Assembly (NCBI GenBank): GCA_022448425.1
Contig: JAKVCY010000113.1
Span: forward strand, 1-43,413
Origin: Thalassotalea sp.
GTDB lineage: Bacteria > Pseudomonadota > Gammaproteobacteria > Enterobacterales > Alteromonadaceae
Direction: 5' to 3'
Length of the DNA stretch: 43,413 bases
Positions 34,742 through 43,275 of this stretch are shown in pieces; position 1 is the first letter of the stretch; the number at the start of each line of letters is the position of its first letter. A model generated the notes under the pieces. It saw nothing but the letters and a program-made list of their open reading frames with translations. It searched no databases and was not told where the DNA came from. A program made the translations under genes and the position numbers.

Positions 34742-35542
34742 ATGGCACAAAGTTTACATATTTCGAGTATTGGTGAAGGTATTCCAATCGTTTTGCTTCA
34801 TGGTTGGGGACTTAATTCCGCAGTTTTTACGCCATTAGCAGACGTTCTCTCTAGTGACTATCAATTGCTATCGGTCGATTTGCCGGGCTATGGCTATAGC
34901 CGAAACAATGTTCCTTCACCTTATAACCTTGCTCAAATCGCTGACATAGTTGCCGAAGGCGTTGAACAGCATTCAGAGAAGCCAGCAATTTATCTTGGGT
35001 GGTCTATGGGCGGGCTCATTGCAACTCATATTGCATTGCATCACTCTCCTGAGAAAGTGCTTGGCTTAGTTACTGTTGCAAGCACGCCTTGTTTCGCTCA
35101 GCAAGAAAACTGGCCGGGCATTAAGCGCGTCCTTCTTGACGGCTTCCACCAGCAGATTGCCACAGACATTGAAAGAACACTCAACGGATTCTTGAAAATT
35201 CAAGCAATGGGGAGTCCACATATCAAGGAAGACATCAAAAACATCCAGCGCTTGGTGATGTCCGCGCCCCTTCCTGATAAAGAAGCACTGATCGGCGGTT
35301 TGGGGCTTCTAAACGATATTGATTTAAGGTTAGCACTATCTGATATTGCGTCTCCTTTTTTACGCGTCTATGGAAAGATGGATGGACTTGTACCTAAAGC
35401 GATTATTGAACGTGTAAATGAGCTTTCGCCCGAAAGTACAAGCATTGTTTTTGATAAAGCCTCGCACGCGCCTTTTATTTCAGATTTTGAAGGTTTTACT
35501 TCAGCATTGAAGTCATGGCTGAAAGGTAACTTCAACACCTAA
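34742..35542 (+). CDS. bioH: Pimeloyl-ACP methyl ester carboxylesterase BioH
   Basis: A 266-residue alpha/beta hydrolase ends pimeloyl synthesis for biotin by hydrolysing the methyl ester of pimeloyl-ACP. It has the oxyanion segment LLHGWGLN, the nucleophile Ser88 in GWSMGG, Asp214 in GKMDGLVP and His242 in KASHAPFIS. The comF-bioH head-to-head pair matches the E. coli gntX-bioH order, which supports the name. A weak ribosome binding site precedes the ATG. Confidence 0.9.
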   Translation: MAQSLHISSIGEGIPIVLLHGWGLNSAVFTPLADVLSSDYQLLSVDLPGYGYSRNNVPSPYNLAQIADIVAEGVEQHSEKPAIYLGWSMGGLIATHIALHHSPEKVLGLVTVASTPCFAQQENWPGIKRVLLDGFHQQIATDIERTLNGFLKIQAMGSPHIKEDIKNIQRLVMSAPLPDKEALIGGLGLLNDIDLRLALSDIASPFLRVYGKMDGLVPKAIIERVNELSPESTSIVFDKASHAPFISDFEGFTSALKSWLKGNFNT

Positions 35543-35669
35543 ACAATGTTTGCTACAGCCCTTGTTAATATTGACTTAATGTTGTTCTTGAACAATAATT
35601 AGGCAATGGTGTCTAATGAACTAGCACAAGTGATTCGAGAGTCAGAAGTTGGCAACCAAAGAGGAGTAG

Positions 35670-35948
35670 ATGATGGAAATTCAATCAGCATTTAACGCCG
35701 GAGTTCAAGGGTTTAACAAAGCGACAGAGCTAGCTACTGAAACTGCTGGTAATATCGTCGATGCAACAGTAGTGGCTCCAGAAGCAACTTCTTCTGATAG
35801 CTCGAGTTTGAATTCAAGCCAAGATTTACCAAACCTTAATCAAGAGTTGGTTAATCTTAAAGTTGCAGAGTATCAAGCTAAAGCGTCGGCTGAGGTGATA
35901 CAAACTGCAGATGAGACCTTAGGCAACTTACTCGACGTAACTGCTTAG
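35670..35948 (+). CDS. Small protein resembling the C-terminal helix of flagellar rod/hook proteins
   Basis: A 92-residue protein with a polar, Ser-rich middle lies 12 residues or so between two helical ends. The end segment, LVNLKVAEYQAKASAEVI then TADETLGNLLDVTA, follows the pattern of the FlgB/FlgC/FlgE/FlgG C-termini (L-V-x-L-I-x-A-Q-x-x-Y-x-A-N-x-x-V-I-x-T-A-D-x-M-L-x-x-L-L). The N-terminus SAFNAGVQGFNKATE also recalls rod-protein N-termini, which start helices just so. GAGGAG precedes two successive ATG codons (35670, 35673). There are no other flagellar genes in the window. It could be a diverged mini rod-like protein; function unknown. Confidence 0.6.
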   Translation: MMEIQSAFNAGVQGFNKATELATETAGNIVDATVVAPEATSSDSSSLNSSQDLPNLNQELVNLKVAEYQAKASAEVIQTADETLGNLLDVTA

Positions 35949-36062
35949 AACCGTGCTTAGCTAGTAGTTTTTTGCTTGTAAAATGAGCGCAATTCTTAGG
36001 TAGTAATTAACACTTCAGTAGAAAGAAATACTAAGTTAGTAAAACTAGGTAGAAGTTATTAG

Positions 36063-37079
36063 ATGAACATTAATCCGCAAGTTACTCAACCAACAATCGC
36101 GACGACGGTTAATCCGCCGACCGATAGCTTGCGTCGAGAAAATGTTCAGCGAGAGGTTATTAGCCAAACAACAGCATCAAGTTACTCTGCGGCTGAAAAG
36201 GGGGTTGCCACTGAGAAAGAGCGTGTTAGAACCCCCGCACAAAATGTCGAAGAAGGCATAGACTTCGCGGTTATCCAAGAGCAAGCAGAGTTAGAAAACT
36301 CCACCATTAGTGAGCGTCAACCAGGCCAGCAGCAGTCAGAACAGAACGCTTCTTCAAGCTCTCAGCAAATCGCCGATGAGAATGGCGAGGAAAATGAAGA
36401 CGCTAGTGCCAACAATTACCAATCAAGTGAGCGTTCAACAAGTGAACGCCAACAATCAGCTAATCCCAACGAGTTAACACCGCAGGAGCAGCAGTTAGTT
36501 CAAGAATTGCGTGCACGAGATCTAGAAGTTAGAGCACACGAGCAAGCCCACGATACTGTAGGTGGTCGATATACAGGTGCTCCTCAACTTGAGTATGAAA
36601 CAGGACCTGACGGCAAGCGATACGCTGTTGAAGGTGAGGTTTCTGTTGATTTGAGTCTTCCCGATAGCCCTGAAGAGACTGTCGCAAAAATGCGTAAGGT
36701 CTATCAAGCAGCCCTAGCACCCGCTAACCCATCGGCGCAAGATTTACGTGTGGCGAATAAAGCATCGCGGGCAATAGCTGATGCTCAAAGTGAAATCTCA
36801 AGAGCGCGCTTATCTGAAAGCGTAGAAGAAAACGATCTTTCCAAGCCATTGGGAGGAGGTGGTCCACAAATCACTTCGCTTGATGAACTTGAGTCACAAA
36901 CCTCTAGTGAATTTGATGCGCAAATCGCTGCCACTATTGCTGCACAAGAACAGATTACTGCAGAGCCTTCTAGAGCTGACGAAATCAATCAACGTGCCGA
37001 ACGAGTGGAAACCTTCTATCTGGCCATCAATCAAGCGTACGATCCACCAGCGAAGAATAACTTTGTAATTCAAGCTTAA
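36063..37079 (+). CDS. SprA-related putative metalloprotease
   Basis: A 338-residue protein has a long, disordered Gln/Glu/Ser-rich first part (1-140) and a conserved core. The core has LTPQEQQLVQELRARDLEVRAHEQAH with the zinc-like H159-E-Q-A-H163, then TVGGRYTGAPQLEYETGPDGKRYAVEGEVS and VAKMRKVYQAALAPANPS. These are the hallmarks of the SprA-related family (PF12118, putative metalloprotease CJM1_0395 type). The acidic tail is not conserved in my memory. No signal peptide. It lies 114 bp after the rod-like small gene, in the same direction; peptidase activity is predicted from HExxH only. Confidence 0.8.
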   Translation: MNINPQVTQPTIATTVNPPTDSLRRENVQREVISQTTASSYSAAEKGVATEKERVRTPAQNVEEGIDFAVIQEQAELENSTISERQPGQQQSEQNASSSSQQIADENGEENEDASANNYQSSERSTSERQQSANPNELTPQEQQLVQELRARDLEVRAHEQAHDTVGGRYTGAPQLEYETGPDGKRYAVEGEVSVDLSLPDSPEETVAKMRKVYQAALAPANPSAQDLRVANKASRAIADAQSEISRARLSESVEENDLSKPLGGGGPQITSLDELESQTSSEFDAQIAATIAAQEQITAEPSRADEINQRAERVETFYLAINQAYDPPAKNNFVIQA

Positions 37080-37114
37080 ATAGCGATTGAATTACACATT
37101 CAATTATCTCGACA

Positions 37115-37642
37115 CTAATGACAACTCAACGGCTGATGCCGGTGGTGGCTGATAACGTCTCCATTATCAGTAAACGTGACTTGAAATAAATGATGAAACT
37201 CTTTTTCGTCAATAGTATTTGGTACTTTGGTTTTTCCTTGTGTCATCGTCGACCCTGCCAGCAAGGTTAAAAGTTCCAGAACCGTATTACTGTGTCCTAC
37301 TACTAACGTATTTTTCTTTTCTTGCTTCAAAACCCTTACAAGCTGATTTTGACACCTAAGGCTATAGTGCTTCAGTGCAATCCCAGCTTTCTTTGCCGTC
37401 GGTTGTGCGGTTGATAAAGTGCGTCGATACGTGGTGCTATAGACCTGCGTGATATTGGCTGGCGTTAATAGTTTCGCTAACTGTTTTGCTCGCTCGTGAC
37501 CACAAGGGGTAAGCTTCGGGTTATTTCCTTCGAGCTGTTTTTCTGCATGCCTAACAATATAGATAGAGTAACTATCAGCGAGTGTTTGAAAACAAACGCT
37601 TATAGCAATAGCAAAGATGAGTCCCTTCTTTTTGATACTCAT
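37115..37642 (-). CDS. Periplasmic histidine phosphatase superfamily protein
   Basis: A 175-residue protein with a signal peptide (cleavage near LADS) carries the phosphohistidine motif YIVRHAEKQ (R31, H32) and the second catalytic His in VVGHSNTVLEL. Length and motifs fit the small SixA/phosphoglycerate-mutase-like branch. Its ATG overlaps the sthA stop as TAATG, so translation is coupled. Substrate unknown. The odd pairing of a periplasmic phosphatase with a cytoplasmic transhydrogenase may only reflect operon economy. Confidence 0.8.
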   Translation of the reverse strand: MSIKKKGLIFAIAISVCFQTLADSYSIYIVRHAEKQLEGNNPKLTPCGHERAKQLAKLLTPANITQVYSTTYRRTLSTAQPTAKKAGIALKHYSLRCQNQLVRVLKQEKKNTLVVGHSNTVLELLTLLAGSTMTQGKTKVPNTIDEKEFHHLFQVTFTDNGDVISHHRHQPLSCH

Positions 37643-39063
37643 TAGAATAGGCGGTTCAACCCATTAAGGGCTGCCACACGATAAGCTTCAGCCATAGTTG
37701 GGTAGTTAAATGTTGTATGAATGAAATACTCAATCGTATTCGCTTCACCTTTTTGTTGCATAATCGCCTGACCGATATGAACAATCTCCGCCGAACGCTC
37801 ACCGAAACAATGGATACCTAAAATTTCTTTAGTGTCACAGTGGAAAAGGATTTTCAGACTGCCCACAGGGCTGGCACCAATCTGTGCACGGGCAAGGTGT
37901 TTAAATGAAGCTCGTCCTACTTCATAAGGAATTTTTGCTGCGGTGAGTTCTTGTTCTGTTTTACCTACCGACGACATTTCAGGAATCGTATAAATACCAG
38001 TCGGAATATCTTCAATCAACTGTCCTTCTTCTGCGTTCTTTAGGATATAGTCTGCAGCAATTCGTCCTTGGTCATAAGCCGCACTGGCTAAGCTTGGGTA
38101 ACCGATCACGTCGCCAATGGCATAAATATTATCAACGTCTGTTTTGTAGCATTTGTCGACTGTAAGTGAACCCCTCGAGTTCGCCGTTAAACCAACATTT
38201 TCAATACCGAGAGCATCAGTATTACCAGTACGTCCGTTAGCGAAGAGAATGCAGTCGGCTTTCATTCGCTTACCTGATTGAAGCGTCAATACAACCCCAT
38301 CATCTTTACCTTCGATAGCGTCGTACTCTTCGCCATGACGGATCACAATGCCACTATTCCAGAAATGGTAACTGAGGGAGTCTGTCATCTCGGCATCCAT
38401 AAATGACAATAATCGGTCACGGGTGTTAATCAAATCGACTTTACAACCTAATCCTCTAAATATAGAAGCGTACTCACAGCCAATAACACCGGCACCATAG
38501 ATAATGATCGATTTAGGCTCGTGTTTTAACGACAAAATCGTATCCGAGTCGTAAATACGTGAATGTGTAAAATCGACTTCTGGCGGTCGATAAGGTCTGG
38601 AGCCCGTTGCAATGACTATCGTCAGTGCTGAAATATGTTCACTCGTGCCGTCAGGATATTCGATGAGCAAAGTGTGCTTATCAACAAAGGTTGCCGTACC
38701 GTGATAAACCTCTACTTCATTTCTACTGTAAAAACCGCCGCGTAATCGCACCTGATCTCTAATAACTTTCGTCGTGTGCTGCAGAATGTTATCGAAAGTG
38801 AGAGTTGCAGCTTTCTCTGAACGGTTAAATAGCGGGTTATTGTTGTATTCAATTAAACGGCTAACAGAATGACGAAGTGCTTTTGAAGGAATGGTTCCCC
38901 AATGGGTACAACCACCGCCAACCTCTAAATGCTTTTCAACTACAGCGACTTTCTTACCTGCCTTTGTAAGATTCATTGCTGCACCTTCACCGCCAGGGCC
39001 TGTGCCTATAACGATGGCATCGAAGTCGAATGATTTTTTTGAAGTGGGAGCTGCTTTAGCCAA
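37642..39063 (-). CDS. sthA: Soluble pyridine nucleotide transhydrogenase
   Basis: A 473-residue flavoprotein equilibrates NADPH and NAD+. It has the FAD motif [13 protein letters not shown], then [15 protein letters not shown], where the disulfide of related reductases is lacking (only C52 remains), a defining trait of SthA. The NAD domain ([16 protein letters not shown]) and the long C-terminal signature [19 protein letters not shown] match E. coli SthA closely. It is co-transcribed with the histidine phosphatase downstream. Confidence 0.97.
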   Translation of the reverse strand: MAKAAPTSKKSFDFDAIVIGTGPGGEGAAMNLTKAGKKVAVVEKHLEVGGGCTHWGTIPSKALRHSVSRLIEYNNNPLFNRSEKAATLTFDNILQHTTKVIRDQVRLRGGFYSRNEVEVYHGTATFVDKHTLLIEYPDGTSEHISALTIVIATGSRPYRPPEVDFTHSRIYDSDTILSLKHEPKSIIIYGAGVIGCEYASIFRGLGCKVDLINTRDRLLSFMDAEMTDSLSYHFWNSGIVIRHGEEYDAIEGKDDGVVLTLQSGKRMKADCILFANGRTGNTDALGIENVGLTANSRGSLTVDKCYKTDVDNIYAIGDVIGYPSLASAAYDQGRIAADYILKNAEEGQLIEDIPTGIYTIPEMSSVGKTEQELTAAKIPYEVGRASFKHLARAQIGASPVGSLKILFHCDTKEILGIHCFGERSAEIVHIGQAIMQQKGEANTIEYFIHTTFNYPTMAEAYRVAALNGLNRLF

Positions 39064-39162
39064 GTGTACCGTCCTCTATTTTTGCACTATCAAAAAATAG
39101 TAGCAGGAAATAGAGGTGAGGTAACTAGTAACAGTCTGTTTATCTTTAAATTTAGAACAAAA

Positions 39163-39200
39163 CCAACTTAGTAAGTTTTAGTGAAACTTAGCTAAGTTGG
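39163..39200 (-). terminator. Long-hairpin terminator after the desaturase gene
   Basis: CCAACTTAG plus TAAGTTT pairs with AAACTTA plus CTAAGTTGG, a 16-bp stem with a one-base bulge and a 5-base loop. On the minus strand it is followed by TTTTG, 55 bp after the desaturase stop. Confidence 0.75.
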
Positions 39201-39254
39201 CTGGTTTAAATAGACAGTAATGTGTTCTGGAAGTGATTGTTATAGTCGAAACTG

Positions 39255-40373
39255 TTAGACAAGATTAGCCGTTAACAATTGCCAGCTCTTGCGCTGAGTT
39301 GCCAAGTTCTCTTTTAGTTCCGCGAACTGTTTCATTAATTCAGAGTTCTCAACATCAGTCAAAATTTGCTCTTTTTTAGCCATTAATATTTGCTTTTTAA
39401 CGGCATAAAATTCATTGAGTTTCACGACTAGCGCATCATATTCAGCTTGTAGTTTTTGCTTCATCTCTTCTGCTTGAGGGTGCGAAGTTAGGCGCTGTTG
39501 GCTGCGCTTCAATGACATAGCTAGCTTCGCCTTCTCTACTTTGTCTTCTGGACTAGTACGCAATTTAGATGTAAGACCAACATATTCACAACCTTTGATT
39601 AGCCATTTTGTTGGGTCAAACTGGTACCAACGAATACCGTTACGATAGTCGTTCTCAAAGATGTGGTGATAGTTATGATAGCCTTCGCCAAAAGTGAAGA
39701 ACGCTAAAATACCATTGTCACGAGCGGTGTTTTTATCAGTGTAAGTCTGCTTACCCCAGATATGCGCTAATGAGTTGATAAAGAATGTAGTGTGATGGCT
39801 CATCACTAAACGGAAGAAACCAACTAGTAGTAAACTGCTAATGATATCGCCATTTAAAATACCGAATAACAACGGGATACCAAAGTTCATTAATACGCTA
39901 AGCAGCAGATAGTTCTTGTGTTGCCACATAACGATCTTGTCTTTTTGCAGATCACGCACATTATCATAATTAGTGTAACGACTTGCTTGATACTCGCGTA
40001 ACATCCAACCGATATGCGAATACCAAAAACCACGTTTTGCTGAATACGGGTCAACATCATTATTATCAACATGTTTATGGTGAATTCGGTGATCAGAAGA
40101 CCAATGTAAAATACTATTTTGCAGTGCAAAAGCTCCACCCAAAGCATATATCAAGCGCATGCTCCAGTGTGCTTGATAAGTTTTATGTGACCATAAACGG
40201 TGGTAACCTGCAGTGATGGACATACCACAAAAGATAAAGCAAACAATTGCCATGGTAATTTCAGCGCCATCAAATCCGTGTGTTATTGCGCGGTAAGGTA
40301 CTGCGATAGCAGCAAAAAGAAATGTGATGGTAAAAACCGCTACATTCAGCCAGATAATAGGGGGTTTCTTCAT
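39255..40373 (-). CDS. Membrane fatty-acid desaturase (delta-9 type)
   Basis: A 372-residue acyl-CoA/phospholipid desaturase inserts a double bond in saturated acyl chains, using a di-iron site. Its three His boxes are H58-RLWS-H63, H95-RI-HH, and HNYHH. There are four membrane spans and a charged C-terminal helix rich in Lys/Glu (KKQILMAKKEQIL). I choose the ATG at 40373; a TTG at 40406 would lie inside the FabR-like operator and is unlikely. A promoter with the operator next to it explains repression by FabR, which faces it. The gene helps cold adaptation, as in Colwellia-like organisms. Confidence 0.92.
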   Translation of the reverse strand: MKKPPIIWLNVAVFTITFLFAAIAVPYRAITHGFDGAEITMAIVCFIFCGMSITAGYHRLWSHKTYQAHWSMRLIYALGGAFALQNSILHWSSDHRIHHKHVDNNDVDPYSAKRGFWYSHIGWMLREYQASRYTNYDNVRDLQKDKIVMWQHKNYLLLSVLMNFGIPLLFGILNGDIISSLLLVGFFRLVMSHHTTFFINSLAHIWGKQTYTDKNTARDNGILAFFTFGEGYHNYHHIFENDYRNGIRWYQFDPTKWLIKGCEYVGLTSKLRTSPEDKVEKAKLAMSLKRSQQRLTSHPQAEEMKQKLQAEYDALVVKLNEFYAVKKQILMAKKEQILTDVENSELMKQFAELKENLATQRKSWQLLTANLV

Positions 40374-40397
40374 TAGAATTCCAAACAGAGAATTTTG

Positions 40398-40415
40398 AGC
40401 GTACAACTGTTCACT
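40398..40415. promoter_or_regulatory. FabR-like operator upstream of the desaturase gene
   Basis: AGCGTACAACTGTTCACT is an imperfect dyad (AGCGTACA and TGTTCACT) of the FabR-site type known from fabA/fabB. It covers the expected transcription start of the desaturase promoter. Confidence 0.72.
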
Positions 40416-40443
40416 ATTTTAGTCAGCCAGCAGGGCTAGTCAA
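40416..40443 (-). promoter_or_regulatory. Sigma-70 promoter of the desaturase gene
   Basis: On the minus strand TTGACT (40443-40438) and TAAAAT (40421-40416) are spaced by 16 bp. The FabR-like operator starts right after the -10. Confidence 0.68.
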
Positions 40444-40537
40444 GCAAGTGATAGCTATTTCATTGAATTGTTTTGCGCTGACAATGACGCTTGAATTCAG
40501 TATTATTGCAAGTAATTAATAGAGTTAGAGGTGTTTC

Positions 40538-41164
40538 ATGGCTGGTATTCGTGCCCAACAAAAAGAAAAGACGAGAAGGCAATTAATAGAAGCGGCGTTA
40601 GGTCAGCTTAGTGCCGATAGAAGTTTTTCCAGCCTCAGCTTAAGAGAAGTAGCGAAAGAAGCAGGCCTTGCACCAACATCCTTTTATCGTCATTTCTCAG
40701 ATATGGACGAATTAGGTTTAACCTTGGTTGATGAAGCTGGCTTAACATTACGTCAGTTAATGCGTCAAGCGCGAGTGAGAATCGAAAAGGGTGGCTCTGT
40801 GATTAAAATATCAGTGCATACCTTTATGGAGTTTATTGAAAGCAACGAAAATATCTTCCGCTTGCTATTGCGAGAACGCTCAGGAATTGCACCAGAATTC
40901 CGTGCGGCCGTAAATCGAGAGATTCGTTATTTTACGATGGAGCTGTGCGACTACATTGAAAAAGCGAACAAGCTAGATCGAGATGTTGCCTATCTACAGG
41001 CTAATGCTGCGGTGACGATTGTGTTTAGTGCTGGCGCAGAGGCAATCGACTTAGATAAGAAAGAACGTGAGGAACTAGCGAATCGCATCATCGAACAGCT
41101 GCGAATAATTGCGAGAGGCGCACAAGATATGCAATCTAGGCGCCCCGCGGTAACTGCTGAATAG
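40538..41164 (+). CDS. fabR: FabR, TetR-family repressor of unsaturated fatty acid genes
   Basis: A 208-residue TetR-like repressor senses the ratio of saturated to unsaturated acyl thioesters. The N-terminal helix-turn-helix ([23 protein letters not shown]) is close to E. coli FabR, and the ligand domain ([21 protein letters not shown]) matches too. The ATG follows AGAGGTGTTTC, and the gene is divergent from its likely target, the desaturase. It converges with trmA at the 3' side, 9 bp apart. Confidence 0.95.
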   Translation: MAGIRAQQKEKTRRQLIEAALGQLSADRSFSSLSLREVAKEAGLAPTSFYRHFSDMDELGLTLVDEAGLTLRQLMRQARVRIEKGGSVIKISVHTFMEFIESNENIFRLLLRERSGIAPEFRAAVNREIRYFTMELCDYIEKANKLDRDVAYLQANAAVTIVFSAGAEAIDLDKKEREELANRIIEQLRIIARGAQDMQSRRPAVTAE

Positions 41165-41173
41165 AAGAGTCTT

Positions 41174-42268
41174 TTATTTGCGCTTTAGAATCACGCCACA
41201 CTCAACGTGGTGGGTGTACGGGAATTGATCGAAAAGCGCGAATTGTTCTATTGAGTGTGTAGTGGTTAACGACTGTAAGTTGGTTTTTAGCGTTTCAGGA
41301 TTACAAGAAATATAAACAATCATGTCGAAACGTCGTGCTAACTCAACACTGTCAGGGTCAAGTCCAGCACGCGGCGGATCAACAAGTACTGTATCAAACT
41401 GGTAGCTTGTCAGATCGAACCCTTCTAAACGTCGAAATGTTCTTTCGCCATTCATGGCTTGAGTAAATTCCTCACTCGACATACGGACAATATCCACATT
41501 GTCGATATTGTTCATTTCAATATTCAACTGAGCTGAATTTACTGAGGTCTTAGAAATCTCGGTACCTAGTACACGCTCAAAATTATCGGCAAGCGCTAGG
41601 CTAAAGTTACCATTGCCACAATAAAGCTCAATCAGGTCTCCACCTCTACCTTGGGTAGCCGTCTTGGCCCAACTTAGCATATGTTGGTTGACGATACCGT
41701 TTGGCTGTGTGAAGCTATTCTCAATTTGTTGATAGCGATACTCTTTGCCTTGTACGGTAAGCGTTTCGGTAACAAAGTCTTTATCTAAAATAACTTTTTG
41801 CTTGCGAGCACGACCAATAATATCAGTTGGCGCGATGTGCTGTAGATGTTCTTTCAGCAACTTCGCTTGCGTTTGCCATTCATCATCAAGTTGCTTGTGG
41901 TAAAGCATACTGACGAGAAGTTCACCGCTTAACGTTGACAAAAAGTCTACTTGAAACAGCTTTTGTCTCAGTACAGTGTTGCTCTTAATAAATGTAGTGA
42001 TTGCAGGCATTGCTTGATTGATAATCTCGCTTGCTGCTGGAAATTGAGTAACAGTGAACTTTTCCTTAGTTTCACTATTAAACATTATATAGTTAAGGTC
42101 ATCACCTTCATGCCAGACTCTAAACTCAGCGCGTAATCGATAATTCAAAGGATTTGATTCAAATACTTCTGTTGTTGGTAAAGAAAACTCTTCAAATAAC
42201 GCTCTTATTTGCTCTTCTTTATCTACGAGCTGTTTTTGGTAGTTATCTGGATGAATATGACTAAACAT
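41174..42268 (-). CDS. trmA: tRNA (uracil-5-)-methyltransferase
   Basis: A 364-residue SAM-dependent enzyme makes ribothymidine at position 54 of tRNAs. Motifs: [16 protein letters not shown] (SAM site), [11 protein letters not shown], and the catalytic Cys loop [13 protein letters not shown]. The length matches E. coli TrmA (366). It lacks the N-terminal TRAM and Fe-S motifs of RlmC/RlmD, which fixes the subfamily. The trmA-fabR pair is a common gammaproteobacterial neighbourhood. Confidence 0.96.
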   Translation of the reverse strand: MFSHIHPDNYQKQLVDKEEQIRALFEEFSLPTTEVFESNPLNYRLRAEFRVWHEGDDLNYIMFNSETKEKFTVTQFPAASEIINQAMPAITTFIKSNTVLRQKLFQVDFLSTLSGELLVSMLYHKQLDDEWQTQAKLLKEHLQHIAPTDIIGRARKQKVILDKDFVTETLTVQGKEYRYQQIENSFTQPNGIVNQHMLSWAKTATQGRGGDLIELYCGNGNFSLALADNFERVLGTEISKTSVNSAQLNIEMNNIDNVDIVRMSSEEFTQAMNGERTFRRLEGFDLTSYQFDTVLVDPPRAGLDPDSVELARRFDMIVYISCNPETLKTNLQSLTTTHSIEQFALFDQFPYTHHVECGVILKRK

Positions 42269-42349
42269 AATTTTGCCTCAATTTCAGGGAGCGCAGATTT
42301 TAACCGTAACTGCGCATATGTCTAGTATATATCTCTATATAAGGCGGGT

Positions 42350-43147
42350 TTAATCTTTTCGTGATGCTAACTTTGCAAGCTCTTCTTTATTTACACCACT
42401 TTCAAGGGCAGCTTTGATTACTATTTCCTTATCGGCGCCATTATCAATCGCAAAATTAACGATTTCTTGATGTTTATCTGAGGAATGAGTAATAATCGTT
42501 GTCGATATTACTTGTTCAGTTTCATCCGGAAATAAATCTAAGGCTGACTTCATGAAAGTTAAGACACTATCTGGTACCGCGTTAATGGCAGCAGATAATA
42601 TTTCTTTGAGCTTTTCTGGATAACTTTCTAAAGTGGTATCTACAACAGATTGTTGATCGATAGCACCACTATTTATTGTTACTCTCACGATGCTACTAAT
42701 TTCAGCAATGTCATTCTCAGTAGCTGTTTCTAGTATCTCGTTAGCAAATGCAGGGTCTGCTTCTATAGCAATAGCCACAATTTCGCTTGTGTCCGCAACA
42801 TTACTATCGATTGCAGCTTTAACGACATCACAAACTAACGCTGGTTCTGCTTTTAATAATCCCTTTATTACCTCTTCATATTGGTCAGGATATAAGGTGA
42901 GTGCCGCTTTGGTAATTACGTCAGCCTTTTCAGGGTAGCGGGTGGTCATTGAGCTTAAACCTCTACCAATATGATGACCATCTTTAGTTTGTTGCTTAAC
43001 AAAGTTAATCACATGATCGCTAGGTTGATGTGAGCTAATAGCTTGAGCCGAGCCTGTTAACATAAAGTAAGAACATGCAACGCCAAAATATAGCATTGGA
43101 AGTGAAGGGAGTTTTAATCGTTGGGTTTCTGTAAAGATATACTTCAT
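42350..43147 (-). CDS. Secreted helical-repeat protein of unknown function
   Basis: A 265-residue protein starts with a long N-terminal region and a signal-like hydrophobic stretch ending GSAQA (about residue 36). The mature part is built of about eight short helical repeats of roughly 18 to 26 residues. Recurring elements are x-E/Q-I/V-V-x-x-A-I/L (VIKGLLKAEP, VVKAAIDSNV, IVAIAIEADP, ILSAAINAVP, FMKSALDLFP, IVNFAIDNGA, VIKAALESGV). Such units resemble alpha-solenoids, but I know no named family. The ribosome binding site GGAAGG is good. It is upstream of trmA and ends at the ISAs1 border. Function cannot be given. Confidence 0.65.
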   Translation of the reverse strand: MKYIFTETQRLKLPSLPMLYFGVACSYFMLTGSAQAISSHQPSDHVINFVKQQTKDGHHIGRGLSSMTTRYPEKADVITKAALTLYPDQYEEVIKGLLKAEPALVCDVVKAAIDSNVADTSEIVAIAIEADPAFANEILETATENDIAEISSIVRVTINSGAIDQQSVVDTTLESYPEKLKEILSAAINAVPDSVLTFMKSALDLFPDETEQVISTTIITHSSDKHQEIVNFAIDNGADKEIVIKAALESGVNKEELAKLASRKD

Positions 43148-43275
43148 ATATTACCTTCCAGTAAATCTAGTTTCGGCACATTCATTATTATTAGTGTTTT
43201 TCTAGAATATCTGTACAACATCTAAGCATATTGAAAACGTTTTGGCTAGTTAGTTCATTAAGTAAGCAAACAAAC

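Noticed and set aside
35582..35595. TTGTTCTTGAACAA palindrome upstream of the rod-like small gene
   Set aside because: Short AT-rich palindrome; no promoter elements placed around it and likely to occur by chance.
37086..37104. ATTGAAT-tacac-ATTCAAT hairpin between sprA-like and phosphatase genes as a terminator
   Set aside because: AT-only-like 7-bp stem without a T-run; too weak to call.
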